A DNA stretch of 64,000 nucleotides from Prauserella halophila (lineage in GTDB: Bacteria > Actinomycetota > Actinomycetes > Mycobacteriales > Pseudonocardiaceae): contig NZ_JAMTCQ010000009.1 of NCBI RefSeq assembly GCF_024171895.1, positions 285,318-349,317 on the forward strand, written 5' to 3'. The notes below the pieces were generated by a model. It saw only the letters and a list, made by a program, of their open reading frames with translations, did no database searches and was not told the origin of the DNA. Below, piece after piece: positions 1 through 7,663 of the stretch. Both the position numbers and the translations under genes were made by a program. The first letter of the stretch is position 1; the number at the start of each line of letters is the position of its first letter.

Positions 1-2
1 TG

Positions 3-1604
3 CCCCTGCTCGGTGACACGATCGGTGACAACTTCGATCGGACAGTGGCGGCCTGCGGCGATCGCGACGCTCTGGTCGACCTTCCGTCCGGGCGCCGGTG
101 GACCTACCGCGAGTTGCAGGCCGATGTCGACGCGCTCGCGCTGGGGCTGCTCGCCAACGGGGTGTCGAAGGGTGATCGCGTCGGCATCTGGGCCCCGAAC
201 TGTCCGGAATGGACGCTGACGCAGTATGCGACCGCCAAGATCGGTGCGATTCTCGTCAACATCAATCCGTCCTACCGGGCGCACGAGCTGGAATACGTGC
301 TGAACCAGTCGGGCGTGAGCACGCTCGTCGCGGCGGAGAGCTTCAAGACCTCCGACTATGCCGCGATGATCGACGAGGTGCGCCCGCGATGCGACACGTT
401 GTCGAACGTCGTACTACTCGGAAGTCCGAAGTGGACGGAACTGTTCGAATCTGAAGGAGATTCCGGAAAGCTCGTCGCAGCATCGCGACAGCTGTCGGCG
501 GACGATCCGATCAACCTCCAGTACACGTCAGGAACAACGGGATTTCCCAAGGGTGCGACGCTGTCGCATCACAACATCCTCAACAACGGATTCTCCGTCG
601 GGCAGTTGTGCAACTACACGGAGGAGGACCGGATCTGCATTCCGGTTCCGTTCTACCACTGCTTCGGGATGGTGATGGGAAACCTGGCCGCCACGAGTCA
701 CGGTGCGTGCATGGTGATTCCGGCGCCGGGATTCGATCCGGCGTCGACGCTCCGGGCGGTGCAGGCCGAACGCTGCACGTCGCTCTACGGAGTGCCGACG
801 ATGTTCATCGCCGAGCTCGCCGAGAACGATTTCGACGACTACGATCTGTCCACATTGCGCACCGGAATCATGGCGGGTTCGCCGTGTCCGGTCGAGGTCA
901 TGAAGCAGGTCATCGACCGGATGGGCATGGCCGAGGTGTCGATCTGCTACGGCATGACCGAGACCTCGCCGGTCTCCAATCAGACGCGTGCCGACGACAG
1001 CGTCGAACGCCGAGTGTCCACTGTGGGCAGGGTCGGTCCGCACCTGGAGGTCAAGGTCGTCGATCCGGTCACGGGGCTGACCATGCCGCGCGGAGAGCCC
1101 GGTGAACTGTGCACCCGCGGCTACTCGGTGATGCTCGGCTACTGGAACCAGCCCGACAAGACCGCCGAGTCCATCGACTCCGCACGGTGGATGCACACCG
1201 GCGACCTCGCTGTGATGGACGACGACGGTTACGTCAGCATCACCGGACGCATCAAGGACATGGTCATCCGCGGTGGCGAGAACATCTACCCGCGCGAGAT
1301 CGAGGAGTTCCTCTACACCCACCCCGACGTGCTCGATGCGCAGGTGATCGGCGTGCCGGACGCCAAGTACGGCGAGGAACTGATGGCGTGGCTGCGCATG
1401 CGCGAGGGTGCGGAACCGTTGACCGTCGAGACGCTGCGCGAGTTCTGCCAGGGCAAGCTGGCGCACTACAAGGTGCCGCGTTACGTCCGGGTGGTCGACG
1501 ACTTCCCGATGACGGTCACCGGCAAGGTGCGCAAGGTCGAGATGCGGCAGCAGGCCGTCGACCTGCTGGGCCTGCAGGAGGTTGCCACCTCCGAGCACGC
1601 CTGA
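3..1604 (+). CDS. Medium/long-chain acyl-CoA synthetase (AMP-binding), 5' end outside window
   Basis: This is an ANL-superfamily ligase that activates a fatty acid to acyl-AMP and then acyl-CoA in the cytosol. The frame is already open at base 3 ([13 protein letters not shown]...), so the true start lies upstream. Visible motifs in order are the P-loop [11 protein letters not shown], the aromatic/acid motif YGMTETSP, the hinge [21 protein letters not shown] and the C-terminal catalytic lysine in TVTGKVRK. The phrasing around NIYPREIEE and [16 protein letters not shown] resembles the ACSF2-type medium-chain synthetases. About 520 residues are present, close to full family length. The chain-length preference is an inference. 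The next gene follows after a short repeat-bearing spacer. Confidence 0.93.
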   Translation, partial: PLLGDTIGDNFDRTVAACGDRDALVDLPSGRRWTYRELQADVDALALGLLANGVSKGDRVGIWAPNCPEWTLTQYATAKIGAILVNINPSYRAHELEYVLNQSGVSTLVAAESFKTSDYAAMIDEVRPRCDTLSNVVLLGSPKWTELFESEGDSGKLVAASRQLSADDPINLQYTSGTTGFPKGATLSHHNILNNGFSVGQLCNYTEEDRICIPVPFYHCFGMVMGNLAATSHGACMVIPAPGFDPASTLRAVQAERCTSLYGVPTMFIAELAENDFDDYDLSTLRTGIMAGSPCPVEVMKQVIDRMGMAEVSICYGMTETSPVSNQTRADDSVERRVSTVGRVGPHLEVKVVDPVTGLTMPRGEPGELCTRGYSVMLGYWNQPDKTAESIDSARWMHTGDLAVMDDDGYVSITGRIKDMVIRGGENIYPREIEEFLYTHPDVLDAQVIGVPDAKYGEELMAWLRMREGAEPLTVETLREFCQGKLAHYKVPRYVRVVDDFPMTVTGKVRKVEMRQQAVDLLGLQEVATSEHA

Positions 1605-1662
1605 GCGGGACCCGAGTCCCGGACAGCACCCGCGCCTCGGCGTGACGGTGACGGGCCGGTGG

Positions 1663-1724
1663 CCGGAACCCGCAACACGAGCCCCGGAACCCGCAACACG
1701 AGCCCCGGAACCCGCAACACGGGT
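1663..1724. repeat. Family B repeat array: three 21-bp units with GCAACACG core
   Basis: Three near-identical units of CCGGAACCCGCAACACGAGC begin at 1663, 1684 and 1705 (period 21). The array lies between the acyl-CoA synthetase stop and the HAD gene. The same core recurs at 51820-51925 (opposite orientation) and 52634-52719. It creates spurious proline/alanine repeat ORFs in both directions. Confidence 0.9.
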
Positions 1725-1740
1725 TCGCGGGGCGGCTACC

Positions 1741-2358
1741 GTGGTCCGAGTGCTGACCTGTGTGGGATTCGACCTGGACATGACGTTGATCGATCCGCGG
1801 CCCGGCATGGTCGCGGCGATGAACCGGCTCGGCGAGGACAACGATCTGCCGCTGGACGGGGAACAGTTCGCTGCTCATCTCGGCCCGCCGCTCGAGCATT
1901 CGCTGCGCGGATTCGGTGCGCCCGAGGAGCGGATTCCGGACCTGGTCACCCAGTTCCGGACGAACTACCCCGCAATCGTGATCCCGCGCACAGTGGCGTT
2001 GCCAGGGGTGAGGGAATCGCTGCAGGCCGTCCGTGAGCTGGATGCCACGACCCTGGTGGTCACGGGCAAGTTCGGGCCGAACGCCGACCTGCATGTCAAA
2101 GCGCTCGACCTGGCGGTGGACCACCTGGTCGGCGATCTGTGGTCGACGAGTAAGGCAGCGGCGCTGGTCGAGCACGGCGCCACGGTCTACGTCGGCGACC
2201 ACATCGGTGACATGCACGGCGCGCGGGCGGCCGGGGCGGTCGCGGTGGGCGTGCTCAGCGGCCCGTGCTCCCGTGACGAACTGGTCGAGGCGGGCGCGGA
2301 CGTGGTGCTCGGCTCGCTGATCGAGTTCCCGGAGTGGTTGCGGAACAGGTTCGCGTAA
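1741..2358 (+). CDS. HAD-superfamily hydrolase (phosphoglycolate phosphatase-like)
   Basis: This is a predicted cytosolic phosphatase of about 205 residues. The first HAD motif (FDLDMTL, nucleophile plus acid/base aspartates) lies within the first 15 residues. Motif II is LVVTGK and the acidic motif IV is VYVGDHIGDMHGA. The fold order and length suit Gph/PGP-type enzymes, but the substrate cannot be read from sequence. I chose GTG 1741; GTG 1750 is an alternative and neither has a strong ribosome site. Longer upstream starts run through the 21-bp repeat array and are rejected. The gene converges on a small membrane-protein gene, with a hairpin between them. Confidence 0.85.
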   Translation: MVRVLTCVGFDLDMTLIDPRPGMVAAMNRLGEDNDLPLDGEQFAAHLGPPLEHSLRGFGAPEERIPDLVTQFRTNYPAIVIPRTVALPGVRESLQAVRELDATTLVVTGKFGPNADLHVKALDLAVDHLVGDLWSTSKAAALVEHGATVYVGDHIGDMHGARAAGAVAVGVLSGPCSRDELVEAGADVVLGSLIEFPEWLRNRFA

Positions 2359-2373
2359 CCGGCGCACGTCCCC

Positions 2374-2414
2374 GCCGAGCGGGTCACCGGGCGGCGGTAT
2401 CCGCCGGGCTCGGC
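2374..2414. terminator. Bidirectional hairpin between convergent genes
   Basis: Outer arms GCCGAGC (2374-2380) and GCTCGGC (2408-2414) enclose an inner CGGCGG-TAT-CCGCCG stem (2392-2406). It sits between the HAD stop (2358) and the minus-strand stop at 2419. Confidence 0.6.
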
Positions 2415-2418
2415 TCGT

Positions 2419-2652
2419 TCAGGAGCCCTTGTGTTCGCGGACGAGGGCGATCAGCCCGAGTCCGAGGCCGAGCGGGGTGATCACGCCGGCGGCGATCGAC
2501 AGCCATACCGGCAGGTTCTCCATCCCTGCGGCGAACAGGACGAACACGACGAGCACGGCGAGCAGGCCGACGCTGAACAGGCCGACGCCGAGCCGCATCA
2601 GCAGAGGCTTGTCGGTGCCGGTCGACTGCTCGTTCGAGGCGCTGGTCGTCAT
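2419..2652 (-). CDS. Small two-TM membrane protein of unknown function
   Basis: The 77-residue product has a polar N-terminus (about residues 1-18), one hydrophobic segment around 19-43 and a second around 48-68, and ends in a short basic tail (REHKGS). It is predicted to be an integral membrane protein. I do not recognise a named family. The start ATG at 2652 is preceded by TAGGAT with an 8-base gap, a leaderless-type arrangement. It is divergent from the cold-shock gene, as in the conserved actinobacterial neighbourhood. The coding frame is favoured over an overlapping longer arginine-rich frame because of its hydrophobicity pattern. Confidence 0.75.
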   Translation of the reverse strand: MTTSASNEQSTGTDKPLLMRLGVGLFSVGLLAVLVVFVLFAAGMENLPVWLSIAAGVITPLGLGLGLIALVREHKGS

Positions 2653-2817
2653 GGGTATTCATCCTAGAGCCTGCAATGTCCTGGAACGCACCGTGTGTGG
2701 CGAGATAAGCTTGTCGGTACGCGCGTCCTGGGTACGCAAACCTGGGGCGCGTTCGTCATGCGGGACGGGCGCAGCCGCCCGCACCGCGGTCAGAGCAGTG
2801 AAGGAACGGTGAGGGAA

Positions 2818-3204
2818 GTGCCGACCGGCAAGGTCAAGTGGTACGACGCGGATAAGGGGTTCGGCTTCGTCACACAGGACGGCGGCGAGGACGTCTTTGT
2901 TCGGAAGGCCGCGTTGCCGCAGGGTGTGGAGTCCCTCAAGGCCGGTCAGCGGCTGGAGTTCGGGGTGGCCGACGGTCGCCGCGGTCCGCAGGCGCTGTCG
3001 ATCCGGCTGCTGGACGCACCGCCGTCGGTCGCCGAGGCGCGCCGCCGTCCCGCCGAGGAACTGCACGGCATGGTCGACGACATGATCAAGCTGCTGGAGG
3101 CGACGGTGCAGCCGGAGCTGCGCCGCGGCCGGTATCCGGAGCGCAAGAAGACCAAGAAGATCGCAGAGGTCATGCGCGCCGTCGCCCGCGACTTGGACCC
3201 GTAA
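2818..3204 (+). CDS. cspB: Cold-shock domain protein, CspB type with C-terminal extension
   Basis: Residues 1-65 form a cold-shock domain with the RNP1-like KGFGFVTQ and the RNP2-like DVFVRKAAL, which bind single-stranded nucleic acid. A C-terminal helical extension ([27 protein letters not shown]) follows, bringing the protein to about 128 residues. This is longer than the 67-residue classical Csps and matches the actinobacterial CspB type (M. tuberculosis Rv0871 class). GTG 2818 gives the canonical PTGKVKWY start; GTG 2809 in the same frame is the alternative, with AAGGAA at 2801-2806 serving either. Role: RNA chaperone. A hairpin follows the stop. Confidence 0.9.
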   Translation: MPTGKVKWYDADKGFGFVTQDGGEDVFVRKAALPQGVESLKAGQRLEFGVADGRRGPQALSIRLLDAPPSVAEARRRPAEELHGMVDDMIKLLEATVQPELRRGRYPERKKTKKIAEVMRAVARDLDP

Positions 3205-3228
3205 CCGGCACGGCCGTGGACGTGAGCA

Positions 3229-3259
3229 GGCCCCGGTGCCCGATCGCGGCGCCGGGGCC
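3229..3259. terminator. Hairpin between cspB and the convergent lipoprotein gene
   Basis: Arms GGCCCCGGTGCC (3229-3240) and GGCGCCGGGGCC (3248-3259) pair with one G-T wobble over a 7-base loop. The position between two convergent stops suggests bidirectional termination. Confidence 0.65.
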
Positions 3260-3282
3260 GCACCGCGCAGCGTCCCGGCTGG

Positions 3283-3777
3283 TCAGGTCCCGGAGTTCTG
3301 CAGCGACCAGAGGCCGCGGGTGACGAGCTGGGGCTGGCCGTTCTCGTCGACGATGGGATTGCCCTGCGCGTCCACGCCGTAGGCGGCACCGATCTGCTGC
3401 ACCTCGACGACCGCCACGGCGTCCTGCTCCGTCGGCGGCGTCACGGTGTAGGCGTGCTGTGAGAGATCGGTGAACGTCTGCTGTTCGACCGATTCCTCGC
3501 CGGTCTCGGCGTTGAGGTACTGGATGATGATCACCCACGGGGTCTCGGCGACGTCGGCCGGAACGGACACCTGCACGGGCATGCCCGGACGGACGTCGAG
3601 GTCGACGGGGGTGCCCTCGTCGCCGCAGTCGTCCACGAGTTCGTTGCAGTAGATGAGGGGTGCCGCGACGGTCGTGTCGCCGTCGGCGTAGAAGGTGACC
3701 TCCGGTTCGGGCGCCGCCGAGCAGCCCGTCACGAACAACGCCGCCCCCGCCAGCAAGGCTCCTACTGCTCGTCGCAT
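3283..3777 (-). CDS. DUF2771-type secreted lipoprotein
   Basis: The 164-residue product begins with a short basic N-terminus, a hydrophobic stretch and the lipobox FVTGC at about residue 19, so it should be a lipid-anchored envelope protein. The mature part is acidic and predicted to be beta-rich. DUF2771 family membership is assigned from the overall pattern and from its position beside the large MFS gene, as in M. tuberculosis Rv0875c/Rv0876c. TAACCT lies six bases before the ATG with no ribosome site, so a leaderless transcript is likely. Function is unknown; coupling with the neighbouring transporter is inferred from conserved adjacency. Confidence 0.85.
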   Translation of the reverse strand: MRRAVGALLAGAALFVTGCSAAPEPEVTFYADGDTTVAAPLIYCNELVDDCGDEGTPVDLDVRPGMPVQVSVPADVAETPWVIIIQYLNAETGEESVEQQTFTDLSQHAYTVTPPTEQDAVAVVEVQQIGAAYGVDAQGNPIVDENGQPQLVTRGLWSLQNSGT

Positions 3778-3786
3778 GGGCTCAGG

Positions 3787-5886
3787 TTACGGCTCGCGTG
3801 CGGGTTCCGCGGCTGTGGGGCCACCGCTTCCGTGTCCGCCCGCGCGGCCGTACGGCGGGCCGGGTGCCGGTCCGCGCGGGCCGGCACCCGTCGAGCCACC
3901 CGTCGAGCCGCCCGCCGATCCGGTGTGCCCGGAGGCGGGACCTGCAGCTTGCTCACCTGCCGCCGGCCTGCCCGTCATCGACCTCAGCTTTCCGCCGAGT
4001 CGCGGCACCATCGACTTGTCGGCACGCGCGAGCCACGTCTGCGTCAGGCCCAGCGCCAGCAGCACGGACACGACCAGGAAGCCGATCCAGTACGTGGGCG
4101 GCAGGAGCAGGCCGACGGCGCCGCCGGACACCCACGCCAGCTGCAGCACCGTCTCCGAGCGGCCGAACGCCGAGGCGCGCGACTCCTCGGGCATGTCCTG
4201 CTGGATCACGGCGTCGAGGGAGTTCTTGGCCAGTGCGCTCGCGGTGGCGCCCGCGAGGCCGACGATCGCCGCGGTGGTCAGGCCCGACGCGACGGCGGCC
4301 AGCAGTGTCGACGCCAGCGCGGAGGCCACGCACACGAGGATGACCTGATCCGGCTTGCCGAAGTGCATCCGCGAGCCGATCGCGTTGCCGATGAATCCGC
4401 CCGTGCCGGCCGCGACACCGATCACACCGAGCAGGATCAGCTGCATGAACGGGCTGAAGTCGCCCGCTTCCGTCTGTTCCTTCACGGCGAACGCCGCGAA
4501 CATCATCAGGAACCCGGTGAGCAGCCGGATCGACCCGTTGCCCCACAGCGCCACCGTGGTGTGGTGGCTCATGGGGGTGCGCTTCGGTTTCGCCTGCTTG
4601 CCGCCGGAATCCGCCTCGTGGTCGGTCAGCGAGGCGGGCACCTCGCCCTCGGTGACCTCGACCCACGACGGGATACGCATCGCCTGGAAGGCGCCCACAC
4701 CGCAGATGACAGCCGTGTACCAGAGTGCGGCCGACGAACCGAACAGCGAGTTCAGCCCGGCCGCCACCGCGCCGAACGCACCACTGGCGGCGAGGCCGAA
4801 GACGGTCAGCCGCGCGTTGGTTTTCGACAGAGTGATCTCGGGTGGCAGCACTCTGGGAGTGACCGCCGCCTTGAGCACCATGAACGACTTCGACAGCACC
4901 ATCTTGCCCAGCGCGGCCGGATAGAGGATCCAGCTGTCGAAGTTCAGCGCCATCAGCACGCACATCAACAGCTGCCCGGCGCTGGCGAGGCACATCGCGA
5001 GCCTGCGACCCCGCTGGATCCGGTCCAGCGCGGGGCCGATCACGGGCGCGACCAGTGCGAACGGCGCGATCGTGATGAGCAGGTAGAGCGCGACCTTGCC
5101 GCGGCTCTCACCGCTGCTGGCCGCGAAGAACAGCGTGTTCGCCAGTGCGACGGCCATCGCCGCGTCGCTGGCGTAGTTCAGCATCACCGCGTACGTCAGC
5201 GAGGTCAGGCCGGACTTCTCGGCGCCGTCGGCCTTCGCCGCCCGCTGGAACGCGCCGACGGCCTTGCCCGACAGTTCCCTGCCGCGGAACGCGGCCACCC
5301 GGGTGACGGTCAGTTTGCGGGGCGTCTTGTTCCCGGAGTCGAATCCGTGCTCGACCTGCTCGGGATCCGGCTGCGGCCCTCCGGGCGGTTGCCCCTGGGG
5401 GTCACCGGGCGGGCCGGGAACCCCGGTGCGGTCGCCTCCGTGGCCCGGCGCGGGTTCCGGAGGGTCAGGGGGATAGCCACCCGTGTCGTAGTAGTCGCCG
5501 AAGTCGCCGAAGTCGCTGTAGTCGCCGAAGTCACTGCGGCCGCCCGGGGCCTGCTCCCACGGCCGCGGCGGGTACGGCCGTGACCCGCGCGGCGGGGTGG
5601 GGATCGCGCCGGTCGGCGCGTTGTCGGCCGTCACCGGTGGCGGTTCGGACGATCGCCGAGGCTGCTGCTGTGGCGGTTGTGGCGGCCGCGAGGGTTGCTG
5701 CGGCTGCTGCTGGGGCTGTGGTGGCTCCTGCGGCCGTTCGCGCCGGCCTTGCGGGACGCCGCCCTGCTGCCGGGACGCCTGCCGCGTTCGGGGCGCGTCC
5801 TTCGGTGGGGTGTTCTCGGCGGGCGGCGGCTGTTGTGCACCCGGTTCGGGTGTCCACCTCCGCTTGCCCCGCTTGTTCGACCCCAT
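3787..5886 (-). CDS. Large MFS transporter with Pro/Gln-rich cytosolic N-terminus
   Basis: The 699-residue protein has a long disordered N-terminal region (about residues 1-190) rich in proline, glutamine, arginine and glycine, including DYSDFGDFGDYYD-like aspartate/tyrosine repeats. A 12-helix MFS core follows (about 215-630), and a Gly/Pro/Ser-rich tail ends the protein. Such tails are typical of the Rv0876c class. The substrate is unknown. The gene lies nine bases upstream of the DUF2771 lipoprotein, so the two form an operon. The disordered head and tail may mediate envelope protein contacts (inference). The start ATG at 5886 agrees with a basic MGSNKRGKRRW N-terminus. Confidence 0.88.
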   Translation of the reverse strand: MGSNKRGKRRWTPEPGAQQPPPAENTPPKDAPRTRQASRQQGGVPQGRRERPQEPPQPQQQPQQPSRPPQPPQQQPRRSSEPPPVTADNAPTGAIPTPPRGSRPYPPRPWEQAPGGRSDFGDYSDFGDFGDYYDTGGYPPDPPEPAPGHGGDRTGVPGPPGDPQGQPPGGPQPDPEQVEHGFDSGNKTPRKLTVTRVAAFRGRELSGKAVGAFQRAAKADGAEKSGLTSLTYAVMLNYASDAAMAVALANTLFFAASSGESRGKVALYLLITIAPFALVAPVIGPALDRIQRGRRLAMCLASAGQLLMCVLMALNFDSWILYPAALGKMVLSKSFMVLKAAVTPRVLPPEITLSKTNARLTVFGLAASGAFGAVAAGLNSLFGSSAALWYTAVICGVGAFQAMRIPSWVEVTEGEVPASLTDHEADSGGKQAKPKRTPMSHHTTVALWGNGSIRLLTGFLMMFAAFAVKEQTEAGDFSPFMQLILLGVIGVAAGTGGFIGNAIGSRMHFGKPDQVILVCVASALASTLLAAVASGLTTAAIVGLAGATASALAKNSLDAVIQQDMPEESRASAFGRSETVLQLAWVSGGAVGLLLPPTYWIGFLVVSVLLALGLTQTWLARADKSMVPRLGGKLRSMTGRPAAGEQAAGPASGHTGSAGGSTGGSTGAGPRGPAPGPPYGRAGGHGSGGPTAAEPAREP

Positions 5887-5979
5887 GCGCTCAATCCTGC
5901 CGTACTCGTCGCCGACCCGTCCGGGTGATGTGTGACTCGGCTCGTGCTCGTTCGTGCCGGCGCGGCCGCCGACCCCGAC

Positions 5980-6777
5980 TCAGTCCGCCGGAACGAACGT
6001 CACCCGGAACATTTTCGGCCACAGCTTGCCCGTGATCAAAAACCGGTCCGACCCGGGCTGGGCGGCGATGCCGTTGAGGACCGCGTCGGAGGAGGTGACC
6101 TCACCCTCGTCGAGCAGTCCGGAGGCATCGATGCGGGCAGTGACCCGCCCGGTTCCGGGGTCGATGCGGACGATGTCCTCGGTCTGCCACACGTTGGCGT
6201 AGACATCGCCGCCTGCGCACTCGAGTTCGTTGAGATTCTCGACCGGTCGCCCGGCCTCGGTGACGTCGACCGAACCCTGTGGCTCGAACGTCGCGGGGTC
6301 GCGGAACGTCAGCGTGTCCGATCCGTCGCTCATGACCAGCCGGTTCTCCTGGTCGCACAGGCCCCAGCCTTCGCCGTCGTAGGAGACGCGGCGGCGCTCG
6401 GCGAGCGTGTCCGGGTCCCGCTCGAGTGCCACGCCACTCGTCCACGTGAGCTGCCACACCCGGGAGCCGGTGACGGTGATGCCTTCGCCGAAGAACTCGT
6501 CGGGCAGGGACACGCTCCGCTCCGGCGGCCCACCCGCCGGACCCGCCGTCAGCGTCGATCGCCCGTAGCGCCCCGTGCCCTCGTAGAGTGTGTCGCCCGC
6601 GAACTCGAGTCCCTGGGTGAACGCCGTCTCGTCGTGCGGCAGCTCCTGCTCGACCTGCACCCGTAGCTGCTCGACCCCGTCGTCCGGCCGCGCACCGTCG
6701 GTGTGCTGGCCGGCGGTGCCGGGAGCGCACGCGGTGAGAACCGCGGCGGCCGCGACGAGTGTCGATGCGAGTTTCAC
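5980..6777 (-). CDS. Plant-type glutaminyl-peptide cyclotransferase, lipoprotein
   Basis: This is a beta-propeller glutaminyl cyclase (PF05096 type) that converts N-terminal Gln to pyroglutamate on exported proteins. The 265-residue product has a signal peptide with lipobox VLTAC near residue 18. It carries family motifs DETAFTQGLEF, LYEGTGRYG, GEGITV, WQLTW and NELE, and ends with NGIA..LITGKLWPKMFRV. Start GTG 6777 gives the export signal; longer starts run into a divergent gene and are rejected. The gene is divergent from the DUF3027 gene. It is not part of the Rv0871-Rv0882 gene set as I recall it, so it may be a lineage insertion. Confidence 0.88.
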   Translation of the reverse strand: MKLASTLVAAAAVLTACAPGTAGQHTDGARPDDGVEQLRVQVEQELPHDETAFTQGLEFAGDTLYEGTGRYGRSTLTAGPAGGPPERSVSLPDEFFGEGITVTGSRVWQLTWTSGVALERDPDTLAERRRVSYDGEGWGLCDQENRLVMSDGSDTLTFRDPATFEPQGSVDVTEAGRPVENLNELECAGGDVYANVWQTEDIVRIDPGTGRVTARIDASGLLDEGEVTSSDAVLNGIAAQPGSDRFLITGKLWPKMFRVTFVPAD

Positions 6778-6877
6778 GTCATCGAGCCTCGCACAGGTGC
6801 GCGCGCACCGTCCGCCCGCCGTGGGTGTGCCGGTCGTTTCGGCGGCCGCCCCATGAGGAGACGGCCGGTGCGGCACA

Positions 6878-7663
6878 ATGGCGACCATGACGTTGTTGCT
6901 CACCCTCGACGACGGTGCGAACCGGCAGAAGCTGGTCGACGCGGTGGAGACGGCGCGTGAGGCGGCCGTCCTCGACGCGGGCGAGGAGCACGTCGGCGCA
7001 CATGCCGGTGTCGAGCACGAGGATGCCGTGGCCGTGAGCCATCTCTTCGACGCGATCGTGCCCGGATATCGCGGCTGGCGCTGGTCGGTGACCGTGGCCG
7101 TGGCGGGTGGTGACACTCCCGTGACGGTCAGCGAGGTCGTGCTGCGGCCGGGGCCGGAGGCGCTCGTCGCGCCGAGCTGGGTGCCGTGGGAGCGGCGGGT
7201 GCGGCCGGGTGACCTCGGAGTGGGTGACCTCTTCCCGCCCGAATCCGGCGACGACCGCCTGGTGCCCGCCTACCTGGACGTCGACGACCCCGAGGTGACC
7301 GACACCGCCCACGAACTGGGCCTCGGCCGGGCGCGCGTGATGTCGCGCGAGGGCCGCGAGGAGTCGGCGAGGCGCTGGCGCGGCGGCGAGTTCGGCCCGC
7401 GCGCCGACATGGCGCGCAGCGCACCTGGCACGTGCGGCACCTGCGGCTTCTATCTGCAGCTCGGCGGGCCGCTGAAGGCGGCGTTCGGGGTGTGCGGCAA
7501 CGAGTACGCCCCGGCCGACGGGCACGTCGTGCACGCCGAGTACGGGTGCGGCGCGCACTCGGAGGTCGAGGTCAAGACGACCCCGTCGGTGCCGGTCGCC
7601 GAGCTGGTCTACGACGACTCGCTGCTCGAGACGGAGCCCGCGACGGGTGAGCAGCCTGCCTGA
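6878..7663 (+). CDS. DUF3027 protein with C-terminal zinc-ribbon-like cysteines
   Basis: The product of about 261 residues begins MATMTLLLTLDDG; ATG 6887 is an alternative start because CACAAT lies seven bases before it. Residues 60-160 look like a conserved actinobacterial domain (GYRGWRWSVTVAV, VLRPG.EALVAPSWVPW). The C-terminal quarter has CGTCGF..., VCGNEYAPADG and YGCGAHSE, a four-cysteine pattern that could bind zinc. The function is unknown; the family is widespread in actinobacteria. It overlaps the following Hsp90-like gene by 17 bases, so the two are probably co-translated and may act together. Confidence 0.85.
   Translation: MATMTLLLTLDDGANRQKLVDAVETAREAAVLDAGEEHVGAHAGVEHEDAVAVSHLFDAIVPGYRGWRWSVTVAVAGGDTPVTVSEVVLRPGPEALVAPSWVPWERRVRPGDLGVGDLFPPESGDDRLVPAYLDVDDPEVTDTAHELGLGRARVMSREGREESARRWRGGEFGPRADMARSAPGTCGTCGFYLQLGGPLKAAFGVCGNEYAPADGHVVHAEYGCGAHSEVEVKTTPSVPVAELVYDDSLLETEPATGEQPA

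Noticed and set aside
1663-1724. Possible CRISPR array
   Set aside because: Units are contiguous with no unique spacers, and no cas genes are present.
1582-1740. Longer N-terminus of the HAD hydrolase
   Set aside because: It runs through the 21-bp repeat array and is Pro/Ala-rich; the HAD motif needs a start near 1741.
3787-5583. 583-codon plus-strand frame across the MFS gene
   Set aside because: It is Arg-rich and antisense to a transporter with clear transmembrane pattern.
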